A DNA stretch of 64,000 nucleotides from Burkholderiaceae bacterium (GCA_019234815.1 JAFALA010000090.1:1-64000); one strand, 5' to 3'. Positions 51,932-62,452 are shown, counted from the stretch's first letter. Numbers and translations: made by a program. Notes: generated by a model from the letters alone, not told the origin.

Positions 51932-54900
51932 TCAGGAGGCCTCGAACACGATGTGGCCGGCCCCTTGGGTCGACCCGGTCAGGCGCGCCAGCGCTTCGTC
52001 GCTGGGCCAGAAACGCGAGGCATCGCCGAGATCGAGCTCCGCCTGGGCGCCCTCGCGCTGGATGCTCAGGCGCAGCGCCAGCCCCAGGGTCGACGTGCCG
52101 TGCTCGCTTTCCTGCGCATGCGGGGGCCAGGTCTTGACCACCTCGGCGATGGCCGGTGCCGCCGCCGCATCCAGGCGCACGAAGCGGCCCATGCGGGCAC
52201 GCGCCGCCGCCAGACTTGAGATCTGCTGCACGTTCAGGCGCAGGCCGCCGGAGAAGCGGTCAGGCTGTACCTTGCCGGTGACGATGATCAGCTCGTCGTC
52301 GGCCAGCACCTCCTTGTTGGCATTGATCAGCTCCTCGTTGGCCACGGCCTCGATCACGTCGCTCTTGTCGTCGAGCTTGAAGATGGCAACCTTGCCACGC
52401 TGGCCGTTGATGATGCGCATGTCGCTGACGATGCCGGCCACGCTGACGGGCTCGCGGCTGTCCTGCAGGTCGGCGATGCGGCGCTTGACCATGCGCCGCA
52501 CCTCGTCCGCGCTCTGGTCGAACAGATGGCCCGAGAGGTAGTAGCCGATGGCGGTCTTCTCGAGGCTCAGGCGCTCCTTGATGCTCCAGGTCGGCACCTG
52601 CACAAGCTCGGGCTCGGCGGTGGACGAGCCGTGCGCGTCGTCGAAATCGAACAGGCCGCCCTGGTCAGCGTTCTGCGCCAGGTTGTCGCCGTAGGTGTAG
52701 CCGAGCGCGACGCTGGCCAGCAGGCGCGCGCGGTCGCTCTCGATGGCGTCGAAGGCGCCGGCCTTGATCAAGGCCTCCACCACGCGCTTGTTGACCGACT
52801 TGCGGTCCACGCGGGCGCAGAAATCGAAGAAGCTCTTGAACGGGCCGCCTTCCGCGCGCGCCGCCACCACGGCCTCGATCGCGCCCTGCCCGGTGCCCTT
52901 GATGGCGCCCAGGCCGTAGTTGATCAATTTATTGGTGATGGGCTCGAAGCGGTACACGCCGCGGTTCACGCAAGGCGGCTGGAAGTCGATGCCGAACAGC
53001 TTGGCATCGTTCAAGAGCACCTTGAGCTTGTCGGTGTCGTCCATTTCGATGGTCATGTTCGCGGCGAAGAACTCGGCCGTGAAATGCACCTTGAGCCAGC
53101 CGGTGTGATAGGCGAGCAGCGAGTAAGCGGCGGCATGCGACTTGTTGAAGCCGTAGCCGGCGAACTTCTCCATCAGGTCGAACACCTCGTCGGCCTTGGC
53201 CTCGTCGATGCCCTTCTCGGCCGCCCCCTTGCGGAAGATGGCGCGGTGCTCGGCCATTTCCTCGGCCTTCTTCTTGCCCATGGCGCGGCGCAGCATGTCG
53301 GCGCCGCCCAGCGAATAGCCGCCCAGCACCTGCGCGGTCTGCATCACCTGTTCCTGGTAGACCATGATGCCGTAGGTCTCGGCCAACACCGGCTCAGCCA
53401 GCGGGTGCGGGTACTCGACCACCTCCTTGCCGTGCTTGCGCGCGACGAAGGTCGGGATCAGGTCCATGGGCCCCGGCCGGTACAGGGCGTTGAGCGCGAT
53501 CAGGTCTTCCAGGCGCGTGGGCTTGGCGTCGCGCAACATGCCCTGCATGCCGCGCGATTCAAACTGGAACACCGACTCGGTCAGGCCGTCGGAAAAGAGC
53601 TTGTAGACCTTGGGGTCATCCAGCGGGATGGTCTCGAAGGCGAAGTCCTTCTGCGCCGGATGGCGGGCGACGATGAACTCCTTGGCCAGCTCCAGGATGG
53701 TCAGCGTGGCCAGGCCCAGAAAGTCGAACTTGACCAGGCCGATGGCTTCGACATCGTCCTTGTCGTACTGGCTGACCGCGCTGTTGCTGCCGGGCTGCTG
53801 GTACTGCGGGCAGAAGTCGGTGATCTTGCCCGGCGCGATCAGCACGCCGCCGGCGTGCATGCCGATGTTGCGCACCATGCCCTCGACGCGCGCGGCCAGC
53901 TTGAGCAGCTCGGCCACCTCCTCTTCCTGCGCCTCCCGCTCCTCGATCTCGGGCGCCTCGTGCCGGGCGTAGATCATCTTCTCCTTGTCGGGATCGAAGT
54001 TCTCCGGCAGGCGGGCCAGGGTCACGGTCTTGCCCGGCGGCGCCGGGATCAGCTTGGCGATCGAGTCGACCTGGCCGTAGCCCATGCCCAGCACGCGGCC
54101 GATGTCGCGCAGCGCCGCCTTGGCCGCCATGGTGCCGAAGGTGGCGATCTGGCTGACCGCCGGACGGCCGTACTTCTCCTTGACGTAGTCGATCACGCGG
54201 TCGCGGTTGCCCTGGCAGAAGTCGACGTCGAAGTCGGGCATGGAGACGCGCTCGGGATTCAGGAAGCGCTCGAACAGCAGGTTGTACTGCAGCGGGTCGA
54301 GGTCGGTGATGGACAGCACATAGGCCACCAGCGAGCCCGCGCCCGAGCCCCGCCCCGGCCCCACCGGGCAGCCGTTGGCCTTGGCCCAGCGGATGAAGTC
54401 CGACACGATCAGGAAGTAGCCGGGAAAGCCCATCTTGATGATGGTGCCAAGCTCGAACTCCAGCCGCTCGACATAGCGCGCGCGCTCGGCTTCGCGCCGG
54501 GCCGGGTCCGGATACAGCAGCTGCAGGCGCTGCTCCAGCCCTTCGAAGCTCAGTTCGCGGAAGTACTGCTCCATCGGCATGGGCGTGCCGTCGGACTGAA
54601 TAGGCGTGGGGAAGTCCGGCAGGCGCGGCTTGCCCAGCAGCAGGCTCAGGCTGCAGCGCCGCGCGATCTCCACCGTGTTGGCGATGGCGCTGGGGATGTC
54701 GGCAAACAGCGCCTCCATGTCGGCCTGCGAGCGGAAATACTGGCCCGGCAGGAAGCGCTTGATGCGCTTGGGGTTGGCCAGGGTTTCGCCCTCGGCCACG
54801 CACACGCGCGCTTCGTGGGCGTCGAAATCGTCCTCGCCCAGGAACTGGATCGGATGCGTCGCCACCACGGGCAGGCCCAGCTCCGCGGCCAGCGGCACCG

Positions 54901-55444
54901 AAGCGCGCACCAGCGCCTCCTGGCCCGGCAGGCCGGCACGCTGCAGCTCGATGTAGAAGCGGCCCGGGTAGATCTCGGCCAGCCGCGTGGCCCATTCGCG
55001 AGCCTTGGCCGGGTCGCCATTCATCAAGGCCTGGCCCAGGGCGCCAAACTGGGCGCCCGACAGGCAGATCAAGCCCTCGCTGAGTTCGCGCATCCACTCC
55101 AGCTTCAGGCAGGCCTGGTTGCGCTGCACGTTGAGGATCCAAGCCCGCGAGAGCAGCTCGGAGAGGTTCAGATAGCCCTGCGTGTTCTGCACCAACAGCA
55201 AAAGCCGCGTGGCGGGCTTGTCGCCGCTTTCGGCTTCCAGCCAGCAGTCGGCGCCCAGGATGGGCTTGACGCCCTTTTTGCGGCAGGCGTTGTAGAACTT
55301 GACGCCGCCGAACAGATTGGCCAGATCGGTCAGGCCCAGGGCCATTTGTCCGTCTTTGGCGGCGCTGCTGGCCGCGTCGTCAATTCTCAGGGTGCCGTCA
55401 ACGACGGAATATTCGGTATGGGTGCGCAGGTGAACGAATGGCAT
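51932..55444 (-). CDS. dnaE: DNA polymerase III alpha subunit
   Basis: Main replicative polymerase, 1170 residues. It has an N-terminal PHP domain (MPFVHLRTHTEYSVVDG), the polymerase core with catalytic aspartates in PDFDVDFCQGNRD (about residues 400-405), a tandem HhH, an OB fold (VSVAGIVSDMRIINGQRGKVAIF) and a C-terminal tau-binding region. The ORF track is 342 residues too long: true homologues begin at MPFVHL (55444). Length and domain order are those of DnaE1. Confidence 0.97.
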   Translation of the reverse strand: MPFVHLRTHTEYSVVDGTLRIDDAASSAAKDGQMALGLTDLANLFGGVKFYNACRKKGVKPILGADCWLEAESGDKPATRLLLLVQNTQGYLNLSELLSRAWILNVQRNQACLKLEWMRELSEGLICLSGAQFGALGQALMNGDPAKAREWATRLAEIYPGRFYIELQRAGLPGQEALVRASVPLAAELGLPVVATHPIQFLGEDDFDAHEARVCVAEGETLANPKRIKRFLPGQYFRSQADMEALFADIPSAIANTVEIARRCSLSLLLGKPRLPDFPTPIQSDGTPMPMEQYFRELSFEGLEQRLQLLYPDPARREAERARYVERLEFELGTIIKMGFPGYFLIVSDFIRWAKANGCPVGPGRGSGAGSLVAYVLSITDLDPLQYNLLFERFLNPERVSMPDFDVDFCQGNRDRVIDYVKEKYGRPAVSQIATFGTMAAKAALRDIGRVLGMGYGQVDSIAKLIPAPPGKTVTLARLPENFDPDKEKMIYARHEAPEIEEREAQEEEVAELLKLAARVEGMVRNIGMHAGGVLIAPGKITDFCPQYQQPGSNSAVSQYDKDDVEAIGLVKFDFLGLATLTILELAKEFIVARHPAQKDFAFETIPLDDPKVYKLFSDGLTESVFQFESRGMQGMLRDAKPTRLEDLIALNALYRPGPMDLIPTFVARKHGKEVVEYPHPLAEPVLAETYGIMVYQEQVMQTAQVLGGYSLGGADMLRRAMGKKKAEEMAEHRAIFRKGAAEKGIDEAKADEVFDLMEKFAGYGFNKSHAAAYSLLAYHTGWLKVHFTAEFFAANMTIEMDDTDKLKVLLNDAKLFGIDFQPPCVNRGVYRFEPITNKLINYGLGAIKGTGQGAIEAVVAARAEGGPFKSFFDFCARVDRKSVNKRVVEALIKAGAFDAIESDRARLLASVALGYTYGDNLAQNADQGGLFDFDDAHGSSTAEPELVQVPTWSIKERLSLEKTAIGYYLSGHLFDQSADEVRRMVKRRIADLQDSREPVSVAGIVSDMRIINGQRGKVAIFKLDDKSDVIEAVANEELINANKEVLADDELIIVTGKVQPDRFSGGLRLNVQQISSLAAARARMGRFVRLDAAAAPAIAEVVKTWPPHAQESEHGTSTLGLALRLSIQREGAQAELDLGDASRFWPSDEALARLTGSTQGAGHIVFEAS

Positions 55445-55507
55445 GGGGCAATTGTAGGGAGTGCACGTAACATCGCCCGACTCCAAAAAACCCAGGTCCG
55501 ACACTTC

Positions 55508-56464
55508 ATGAACGCTCTGAATTGCAAGTCCGCGCTGATGGCGCTCGCATTGGCCGCCAGCGGCGCATCGGCACTGGCGGCGACGGCTCCCGCTGCTGCC
55601 GTGGCTCCTGCGCCTGCGCCCGCCGCATCGGCCCCCACGGCGGACGAGATCGTGGCCCGCTCGCCGGCCAGCGACTGGCACGCCGTTGCGCCCGACGAGG
55701 TCCTGCAGATGACGCTGCCCCAAGGCCAGGTCTACATCCAGCTGGCGCCCCGGTTCGCGCCGCGCCACGTGGCCAACATCCGGACCCTGGCCCATGAAGG
55801 CTATTTCAACGGTCTCAGCATCCTGCGCGTGCAGGACAACTACGTCACCCAATGGGGCGACCCGCATGGCGACGAGCCGGAAGCCAAACCGCTGGGCGCA
55901 GCCGACACGCACCTGCCGGCCGAGTTCAGCATTGCCTACCACGGCATTCCGTTCGACGCCATCAAGGAGCGCGACGGCTGGTCGCCGGTCAGCGGCTACG
56001 TCGACAGCTTTCCCGCTGCCGCCGATCCGAACCGCAACCAGGCCTGGCTCGCGCATTGCTACGGCGCGGTGGGCGCGGCACGCAATGCCGCGCCTGATAC
56101 CAGCAACGGCACCGATCTGTACGCCGTCATCGGCCAGGCGCCGCGCGCACTGGACCTCAACATCACGCTGGTCGGCCGGGCGCTCCGGGGCATGGACTTG
56201 CTCAGCGCCCTGCCGCGCGGCAGCGCCACCCTGGGCTTCTACGACAAGCCCGAGCAGCTCATTGAACTCCAACGCGTGGTGCTCCTGAGCGACCTGCCCG
56301 AAGCGGAGCGCCCCAAGGTCGAGGTCCTGAACACGGAAAGCGCCACCTGGCGCGCGCTGCTGCGAGCCAAGCGCCATCGCAGCGGCTGGTTCGTACGCAG
56401 CCCCGAACGCGTCGACCTGTGCGGCATCGTGCCGCCGGCCCGCGTCACGGCAGCAGCCCAATGA
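55508..56464 (+). CDS. Periplasmic cyclophilin-type peptidyl-prolyl isomerase
   Basis: A 318-residue exported protein with a signal peptide (ALMALALAASGASALAA) and a Pro-Ala linker, then a cyclophilin domain: VYIQLAPRFAPRHVANIRTLAHEGYFNGLSILRVQDNYVTQWGDP. The usual F-H-x-R at the active site is LSILRVQD, keeping Arg. A long insertion (about residues 140-190) separates it from simple PpiA. It probably helps fold periplasmic or outer-membrane proteins. The start ATG 55508 is divergent from dnaE. Confidence 0.85.
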   Translation: MNALNCKSALMALALAASGASALAATAPAAAVAPAPAPAASAPTADEIVARSPASDWHAVAPDEVLQMTLPQGQVYIQLAPRFAPRHVANIRTLAHEGYFNGLSILRVQDNYVTQWGDPHGDEPEAKPLGAADTHLPAEFSIAYHGIPFDAIKERDGWSPVSGYVDSFPAAADPNRNQAWLAHCYGAVGAARNAAPDTSNGTDLYAVIGQAPRALDLNITLVGRALRGMDLLSALPRGSATLGFYDKPEQLIELQRVVLLSDLPEAERPKVEVLNTESATWRALLRAKRHRSGWFVRSPERVDLCGIVPPARVTAAAQ

Positions 56465-56530
56465 ATCCATTGAACCGCTGCCTTTGACCTTAGAAACCGT
56501 TTGAACGGGGGCTGGAAATTACAATGGGCC

Positions 56531-57313
56531 ATGCAGCAGCTCCCCATTCTCAACATCTCCTCGTACAAGTTCGTCGCCCTGCCTGACTGCGAGGCCCTGC
56601 GAGACAAACTCCATGCCTCGGCCCTTCAACTCCAGCTCAAGGGCACCGTGCTGCTGGCCGAGGAAGGCATCAACCTGTTCCTGGCCGGGCCTGGAGAAGC
56701 GGTGCGAGCCTGGGTCGATCAGCTGCGAGACGACGAACGCTTTGCCGACCTGAACCCCAAGGAAAGCTGGAGCGAGTCCGTTCCCTTTCGCAAGCTGCTG
56801 GTCAAGGTCAAGCCCGAGATCATCCGGATGAACCATGCGGCCATCCGGCCCGACCAACTGCCGCGCGCCCCCGCCCTGCCCGCCGCCACCCTGGCGCGCT
56901 GGCTGGCGCAAGGCCACGACGACGAAGGCCGGCCCGTCGTCACGCTGGACACCCGCAACGCCTTCGAGGTCGACTACGGCACCTTCGAGAACGCGATCGA
57001 CTGGCGCATCACCAAGTTCAGCGAATTCCCCGAAGCCGTCCAGGCCCACAAGCAGGAGCTGATGGGCAAGACTGTCGTGAGCTTCTGCACCGGCGGCATC
57101 CGCTGCGAAAAGGCCGCCATCTACCTGCAACAGCAGGAACTGGACGGCCCGGTGTACCAGTTGGAAGGCGGCATCCTCAAATATTTCGAGGAAACCGGCG
57201 GCCCGCACTACCAGGGCGCCTGCTTCGTCTTCGACCAGCGCGAGGCGCTGGACGCGGGTTTGGCGCCGTCGACCGAGTTTGTTCGGCCGGAGAGCGAGGC
57301 GCATCGGGCTTGA
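56531..57313 (+). CDS. trhO: tRNA uridine(34) hydroxylase (rhodanese-like)
   Basis: Oxygen-dependent hydroxylation of U34 in tRNAs for 5-hydroxyuridine formation. The 260-residue protein has the UPF0176 N-terminal domain ([17 protein letters not shown]) and a rhodanese domain with the catalytic Cys in [12 protein letters not shown] (about residue 186). [16 protein letters not shown] is the typical rhodanese entry motif. ATG 56531 is preferred. It converges on the pirin gene with a 1-base gap. Confidence 0.93.
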   Translation: MQQLPILNISSYKFVALPDCEALRDKLHASALQLQLKGTVLLAEEGINLFLAGPGEAVRAWVDQLRDDERFADLNPKESWSESVPFRKLLVKVKPEIIRMNHAAIRPDQLPRAPALPAATLARWLAQGHDDEGRPVVTLDTRNAFEVDYGTFENAIDWRITKFSEFPEAVQAHKQELMGKTVVSFCTGGIRCEKAAIYLQQQELDGPVYQLEGGILKYFEETGGPHYQGACFVFDQREALDAGLAPSTEFVRPESEAHRA

Positions 57314-57314
57314 A

Positions 57315-58037
57315 TCAAGCTTCCAAATCAAACACCAGCAGTTCCGCCCCCTGGCCCTGGCTGATCTGCACCGTCGCCTCGTCGGTCAGTTGCAGCGCAT
57401 CGCCGCCCTTGAGTGCTTGCCCGTTCACGGTCGCCTCGCCGCGGATCAGGTGCACGTAGGCCTGGCGACCGGCTTGCAGCGGCAGGCTGGCTTGCTCGTC
57501 ACCATCGAACAGGCCGGCGTACAGGCGCGCATTGGCGTGGATGTCGATGGAGCCGTCGGCGCCGTCCGGTGAGACCAGCAAGGCCAGGCGGCCGCGCTTG
57601 GTGCTGGCTTCGAAATGCTGCTGCGCGTAGCGGGGTTTCACGCCCATTCGATTCGGTTGAATCCAGATCTGCAGAAAATGCGTGGTCTGGTCCTGGGCGT
57701 GGTTGTATTCGCTGTGCATCACGCCGGTGCCCGCGCTCATGCGCTGCACGTCGCCGGGCCGGATCACACCGGACTCGGCACTGCCGGGCTCGCCGTTGCC
57801 CATGCTGTCGCGGTGCGCGAGCTCGCCTTCAAGCACGTAGCTGATGATCTCCATGTCGCGATGGCCGTGGACGCCGAATCCGGTGCCCGGCGCAATCCGG
57901 TCTTCGTTGATGACGCGCAAGGCGCCAAAGCCCATGCGCTGCGGGTTCAGGTAATTTGCAAACGAAAAGCTGTGAAAGCTCTTCAACCAGCCGTGGTCGG
58001 CGTAGCCGCGGTCGCAGGATTTGATCAGTTCAAGCAT
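57315..58037 (-). CDS. Pirin-family protein (YhhW-like)
   Basis: A 240-residue bicupin. The N-terminal cupin has the metal-binding GVHGHRDMEIISYVLEGELAHRDSMGN, and RMSAGTGVMHSEYN follows, as in YhhW, which acts as a quercetin 2,3-dioxygenase. The C-terminal cupin lacks the metal ligands. The start MLELIKSCDRGYADHG (58037) has AGGAGG just upstream; the track is too long. It is divergent from a LysR regulator, a pair seen often in proteobacteria. Confidence 0.9.
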   Translation of the reverse strand: MLELIKSCDRGYADHGWLKSFHSFSFANYLNPQRMGFGALRVINEDRIAPGTGFGVHGHRDMEIISYVLEGELAHRDSMGNGEPGSAESGVIRPGDVQRMSAGTGVMHSEYNHAQDQTTHFLQIWIQPNRMGVKPRYAQQHFEASTKRGRLALLVSPDGADGSIDIHANARLYAGLFDGDEQASLPLQAGRQAYVHLIRGEATVNGQALKGGDALQLTDEATVQISQGQGAELLVFDLEA

Positions 58038-58104
58038 ATTGCCTCCTATGCCGCTACTGTAGAAGTCCTGTTCCTGAAAGGGCTGCATGCACTTGACGCC
58101 TCCA

Positions 58105-58119
58105 TTCAAATAAGATGAA
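58105..58119. promoter_or_regulatory. LysR-type box between pirin and LysR genes
   Basis: TTCA-AATAAGA-TGAA contains a T-N11-A pattern within a 4-bp inverted repeat, right before the LysR-gene ATG and in the divergent region. It fits a LysR autoregulatory and pirin-control site. Confidence 0.4.
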
Positions 58120-58122
58120 GCC

Positions 58123-59085
58123 ATGAGCCCAACCGACAAGCGCCGGGTGCTGACGCCCGAAGCCCTGCTGATGATGGACAGCGTTGCCCGCACCGGCAGC
58201 TTTGCGGCAGCCGCGCGCGAGATGGGCAAGGTGCCGTCGGCCCTGACCTACAGCGTCAGGCAGCTCGAAGACGCGCTCGACGTGCTGCTGTTCGACCGCA
58301 GCGCGCGCCAGTCGGTGCTGACAGCCGCCGGGCAGGAATTGCTCAACGAGGGCCGCCGCCTGCTGAACGAGATGGACGCGGTGGCCAACCGCGTGCGCCG
58401 CATCGCCACGGGCTGGGAGAGCGAGCTCACGATCGCGATCGACGACGCCATTGCGCGCCGCGCCGTCTTCGACCTGATGGAAGGCTTCTACCAGCACCAG
58501 GAAGACGGCCGCCCGCCCCCGACCCGGCTGCGGCTGCGCACCGAGGTGATGTCGGGCACCTGGGAGGCGCTGTTCTCCGGCCAGGCCGACCTGGCCATAG
58601 GCACCTCGGCGCAGCCGCCCGGCTCCAGCTTTGTCTGCGAGCCGATTGGCGCGCTGGAGATGGCGTTCGTCGTGGCGCCGCACCATCCGCTGGCCAAGGC
58701 CGCCGATCCGCTGAGCGCGGAGACCATGGCGCAGCACCGCGTCATCACCGTGGCTGACACGGCCCGCTCGCTGGAGCGTCTCACCATGGGTGTGCTGCCG
58801 GGCCAGGACGTACTGGCCATGCCGTCGATGTCGCACAAGCTCGAAGCGCTGCTGCGCGGCCTCGGCTGCGGCACCTTGCCGCGACCGATGGTGAGCCGCC
58901 ACATCGAGGCAGGACGCCTGGTGCACAAGGAAATGGCCCAGGGCAAGCGCATCATCGAACTGCACTACGCCCGGCGCAGCAGCGCGCAGCCACCCGCCAA
59001 GGCGCTGGCCTGGTGGCTGCAACAGTTGCGCAGCCCCGCCACCCGGCGCGCGCTGGTCGAGCAGCACGAAGGCCTGCTGCTTTGA
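58123..59085 (+). CDS. LysR-family transcriptional regulator
   Basis: A 320-residue regulator with an N-terminal winged HTH ([38 protein letters not shown]) and a C-terminal effector domain. It is transcribed divergently from the pirin gene and probably controls it, in line with the YhaJ-type regulator that is often next to pirin. Its stop overlaps a TTG start candidate of gluQ (TTGA). Confidence 0.92.
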   Translation: MSPTDKRRVLTPEALLMMDSVARTGSFAAAAREMGKVPSALTYSVRQLEDALDVLLFDRSARQSVLTAAGQELLNEGRRLLNEMDAVANRVRRIATGWESELTIAIDDAIARRAVFDLMEGFYQHQEDGRPPPTRLRLRTEVMSGTWEALFSGQADLAIGTSAQPPGSSFVCEPIGALEMAFVVAPHHPLAKAADPLSAETMAQHRVITVADTARSLERLTMGVLPGQDVLAMPSMSHKLEALLRGLGCGTLPRPMVSRHIEAGRLVHKEMAQGKRIIELHYARRSSAQPPAKALAWWLQQLRSPATRRALVEQHEGLLL

Positions 59086-60023
59086 GTGTTTCCGCCCTGG
59101 TCCAGACGCCCTACCGGGGCCGGTTTGCGCCGTCCCCCACCGGGCTGCTGCATGCCGGCTCGCTGGTGGCCGCGCTGGCCAGTTGGCTGGACGCGCGAGC
59201 GCATGACGGCACCTGGCTGGTGCGCATCGAAGATCACGACCTGGGCCGCTGCATTCCCGGCGCGGGCGACCAGATCCTGGCACAGCTGGCCTGCCTGGGC
59301 CTGCTGCCGGACGAGCCGCCGGTCTGGCAGTCCAAGCGGGGTGCGCTGTACCAGCAGGCGCTGGACCGCTTGGTCGGCTCGCATTGGACCTATCCCTGCG
59401 CCTGCTCGCGCCGCGAGATCCAGCAGGTGCTGGAAGCGCAGGGAAGCGGGCATGCGCGCAACGCCGAGCTGGTCTATCCCGGCACCTGTAGAACGGGCAT
59501 TCCCGCCGATCTGGCCGCGCGCCCGCAGCGCGCCTGGCGCTTGCGCAGCAGCGCCGACCTGGCCGGCCAGCGACCCCTGCTGCTGGACTGGACGGACCGC
59601 CGCCTGGGGCCGCAAAGCCAGGATCTGACGCATGCCGTCGGCGATTTCGTACTGCGCCGCGCCGATGGACTGTGGGCCTACCAGCTTGCCGTCGTGGTCG
59701 ACGATGCCGCGCAAGGCATCACGCACGTGGTGCGCGGCGAAGACCTGGCCGACAACACGCCGCGCCAGATCCGCCTGCAGCAACTGCTGGGCTTGCCCAC
59801 GCCCAGCTACCTGCACACGCCGCTGGTGCTGGGTCCGAACGGCGAGAAGCTGTCCAAGCAGAACGGCGCCGAGCCGCTAGACCTGGGCCAGCCGCTGGCC
59901 GCGTTCAAGGCCGCGGCACATGCCCTGGGCCTGGACTTGCAGGCCACGACGCTGGGTGATGCGCGGGCGCAAGCCTGCGCCATGTGGGCCGGCTCGCCCA
60001 TCAGTGGCATGATGCCGGCCTGA
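59082..60023 (+). CDS. gluQ: Glutamyl-Q tRNA(Asp) synthetase
   Basis: Adds glutamate to queuosine at position 34 of tRNA-Asp. The 313-residue protein is a truncated GluRS: HIGH-like [19 protein letters not shown]-like EKLSKQNG, and a zinc site CACSRREI...YPGTC, without the anticodon-binding domain. The frame extends upstream in the track, but no ATG is near; the TTG at 59082 overlapping the LysR stop (TTGA) with GAAGG upstream is my best start. The exact start is uncertain. Confidence 0.9.
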   Translation: MSVSALVQTPYRGRFAPSPTGLLHAGSLVAALASWLDARAHDGTWLVRIEDHDLGRCIPGAGDQILAQLACLGLLPDEPPVWQSKRGALYQQALDRLVGSHWTYPCACSRREIQQVLEAQGSGHARNAELVYPGTCRTGIPADLAARPQRAWRLRSSADLAGQRPLLLDWTDRRLGPQSQDLTHAVGDFVLRRADGLWAYQLAVVVDDAAQGITHVVRGEDLADNTPRQIRLQQLLGLPTPSYLHTPLVLGPNGEKLSKQNGAEPLDLGQPLAAFKAAAHALGLDLQATTLGDARAQACAMWAGSPISGMMPA

Positions 60024-60052
60024 ATTTTCATTTCATCGACAAGAGGTTCCCC

Positions 60053-60400
60053 ATGATCACCACCGAAAGCGGCCTGCGATACGAAGACACCGTGGTTGGC
60101 GAAGGCGCTGACGCGCAAACCATGCGCTACGTCACCGTGCACTACACCGGCTGGCTCTACAAGGACGGCGAAAAAGGCGCCAAGTTCGACTCCAGCAAGG
60201 ACCGCAACGACCCCTTCCGCTTCCCGCTGGGCGCCGGCCACGTGATCCGCGGCTGGGACGAAGGCGTGCAGGGCATGAAGGTCGGCGGCGTGCGCACGCT
60301 GGTGATTCCGCCCGAACTCGGCTACGGCGCACGCGGCGCGGGCGGCGTGATTCCGCCCAACGCCACGCTGATCTTCGAAGTGGAGCTGCTGGGGGTCTAA
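60053..60400 (+). CDS. FKBP-type peptidyl-prolyl isomerase
   Basis: A 115-residue single-domain FKBP with no signal peptide: [82 protein letters not shown]. All core residues of the active site are present. It is probably cytosolic. ATG 60053 has AGAGG upstream; the track starts 23 codons earlier. It follows gluQ by 29 bases. Confidence 0.93.
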   Translation: MITTESGLRYEDTVVGEGADAQTMRYVTVHYTGWLYKDGEKGAKFDSSKDRNDPFRFPLGAGHVIRGWDEGVQGMKVGGVRTLVIPPELGYGARGAGGVIPPNATLIFEVELLGV

Positions 60401-60405
60401 ATCCC

Positions 60406-60532
60406 GAAAAGTGCTTTCTGAAACCGTAGCGAGCGGCCCGCAGCGCCCGCGAGGAGCGGAGCCGTACGAGCGTACGGTGAGCACCACAGCGGGAGTTCCG
60501 GGTTGCGCAGCAGGTTTCTGGAAGTACTTTTC
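60406..60532. repeat. Large imperfect inverted repeat between convergent genes
   Basis: GAAAAGTGCTTTCTGAAACC (60406-60425) is complemented by GGTTTCTGGAAGTACTTTTC (60513-60532), 17 of 20 bases pairing. Inside lies a perfect CCGTACG-AG-CGTACGG palindrome (60462-60477) and GC-rich arms. It looks like a dispersed intergenic (REP/MITE-like) element and may end both converging transcripts. Only this copy is in the window. Confidence 0.55.
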
Positions 60533-62396
60533 AGTGCTGCAGCGTGTAGACGCGGTACAGCGCCGCACCCGCCAGGATGGCCAGCACCAGCAGCACGTAG
60601 GGCCAGCGTGAGGGCTTCTCGGCGTAGGGGTCTGACATCGAACGCTGCGCATTGGCGGGCAAGGTGGCCAGCTGCGTCAGCGAGGTGCCGAACGGGATGT
60701 TGATGCGCGCCCGCGCATTGATGGCCCAGCCGTTGGCATCGAGGATGGGTCCCAGGTTGCGGCTGCGCAGCTTGAACCAGGCCAGCAGCACGGCGGGGCC
60801 GGAAATGACCAGCATCACGCCCACCACGGCCAGCGGCAGCTGCCACCACTTGAGCGCGAACAGGCCCGTCATCATCGAGGCCAGCGCGGTGCCCAATGCG
60901 CCGACCGCCAGCCCCAGGGCCGCGAAAATGCCGGCGAACTTGCCCACGTCGAAGGTGCTGGGGCCGGCAGCGGGCTTGGCACCGGCCTCGGCCTTGTGCG
61001 CCACGTCGGCTGCGGCAGCATTCAAGCCATCCTGCGAGGCCTTGGCCTTGCTGGCGGCGATCTTCTGCATCTGCTCGCCCATCAGGCGTGCGACCTGCTT
61101 GTAGGGCGACCAGAAGGCCTGCCGCAGGCTGATCGGATGCTCGACGAGCTTGATGATGGTGGCGTCCCAGTCGCGGCCCTGGCGGTCGTAGAACACGCCG
61201 TTGCGGCCCACCATCAGCTGGTCGGCGTCGCCGGCCGTGAAGGCGGCGGCAATGGTCTGCTTCTCGGCACCGCGCGTGCAGGCGCAATAGACCAGGCAGA
61301 TACGCGCCAAGCCCGCCAGCGCGCCATGCTTGGCCGCGTCGGCGGCCGACACGCACAGATCGCATGAGCGGCCGTCCAGGTACAGGGTGCCGAGCTGGAA
61401 GGTGGCCTTGCCTTGGCCGGTGTAGAAATCCTTGAAGGCGACGAAATTGTTGGCCAGCGAGTGCAGGTCGCGGACATAGCGCGAGAGCCGCTCCAGCTCG
61501 CGCACGCCGTCGCCCACCGAGGCTGGATCGGGCTTGCCGGCCAGCCAGCTTGCGTAAGGCGCCATGGCCGTGCGGATGGACTCCCAATCGGCAGCGCTGA
61601 TCTGTTCACGCTCGCCCAGCAGAGGCTGCACCAGGACATCCTTGAGCTGCACCAATGCGGCGGACCAGGCCGGGTTGCTGCCCGGCCCCAGGGGCAGCCG
61701 CGCATCGGCGGCGATATGGGCCAGCGGCAGGCGCGCCAGGGAGCTGGTGTCGCTCAGCACGGCCTGCTGCGCGAGCAGCTTGAAATCGTCGAGCGAGGCA
61801 TTGAGCGCTTCGCTGGCCTGCGGGTCGAAGGCCGCCAGTTGGCAGCGCAGGAAGAAATCATTGATCTTCTCGGCCACGGCCGTCATGGAGGCATGCGCAT
61901 CGGCAGTGGCTTCGCCCAGCACCTGGGCATCGGCGCCGGCCGCTTCCCAGTCGGCCAGGGCCTTGGCGGCATAGACGGCCTGCGCGGTGCTGGTCTCCTC
62001 GACCGTGAGCAGATCGGATTCGGTCTTGCCCACCTCGGCGGCGACGGCCAGCGCGGCGGCATGGATGCGGGCGCCCTCCTCGTCGTCGGTCCGGATCGCC
62101 GATATCGGCACGCCCGCCACATGCTGGGTCAGCACATGGTTGTTGCTCAGGCGCTCACCGGCCCACTTCACCGCGGCGATCAGCTCGGGAGCGCGCACCT
62201 GGCCGTCCGCGTCGGCGTCGATGAACTCCAGGGTCCGGCTGTCGAACTCGATGCCCTTGACCGGACAGGACAAGGCCACCCAGAGTTTCTGGTCGAGCTG
62301 GTCGATGGCCAGCAGGTCGGCGGCCGTGTCGAGCCGGACTTGGTCAAAACCGCCAGCGAGGAAGAACCGCCATTGATGCGAAGCGCCCATGCTCAT
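60531..62396 (-). CDS. Membrane protein with EF-hand loop, unknown family
   Basis: A 621-residue protein; I do not recognise the family. What can be seen: an N-terminal region with a canonical EF-hand calcium loop DADADGQVRAPE (residues 60-71); a long soluble helical middle; a cysteine-rich segment with CDLC and CLVYCACTR; and three hydrophobic helices near the C-terminus (about 487-512, 519-542, 598-618). ATG 62396 has AGAGGA upstream; the track is 441 codons too long. It follows the SMC-like ATPase gene by 56 bases on the same strand and is probably in one operon. Confidence 0.7.
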   Translation of the reverse strand: MSMGASHQWRFFLAGGFDQVRLDTAADLLAIDQLDQKLWVALSCPVKGIEFDSRTLEFIDADADGQVRAPELIAAVKWAGERLSNNHVLTQHVAGVPISAIRTDDEEGARIHAAALAVAAEVGKTESDLLTVEETSTAQAVYAAKALADWEAAGADAQVLGEATADAHASMTAVAEKINDFFLRCQLAAFDPQASEALNASLDDFKLLAQQAVLSDTSSLARLPLAHIAADARLPLGPGSNPAWSAALVQLKDVLVQPLLGEREQISAADWESIRTAMAPYASWLAGKPDPASVGDGVRELERLSRYVRDLHSLANNFVAFKDFYTGQGKATFQLGTLYLDGRSCDLCVSAADAAKHGALAGLARICLVYCACTRGAEKQTIAAAFTAGDADQLMVGRNGVFYDRQGRDWDATIIKLVEHPISLRQAFWSPYKQVARLMGEQMQKIAASKAKASQDGLNAAAADVAHKAEAGAKPAAGPSTFDVGKFAGIFAALGLAVGALGTALASMMTGLFALKWWQLPLAVVGVMLVISGPAVLLAWFKLRSRNLGPILDANGWAINARARINIPFGTSLTQLATLPANAQRSMSDPYAEKPSRWPYVLLVLAILAGAALYRVYTLQH

Positions 62397-62452
62397 TTGA
62401 TTCCTCTGGGAAAAGCGACGGGCCGATGGTAACTGAGCTCGCCCCGACGCAA

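Noticed and set aside
52526-56464. 1312-residue plus-strand ORF opposite dnaE
   Set aside because: It is a GC-driven shadow frame for most of its length (His/Gly/Leu-rich, no domain). Only its 3' end is the genuine cyclophilin gene starting at 55508.
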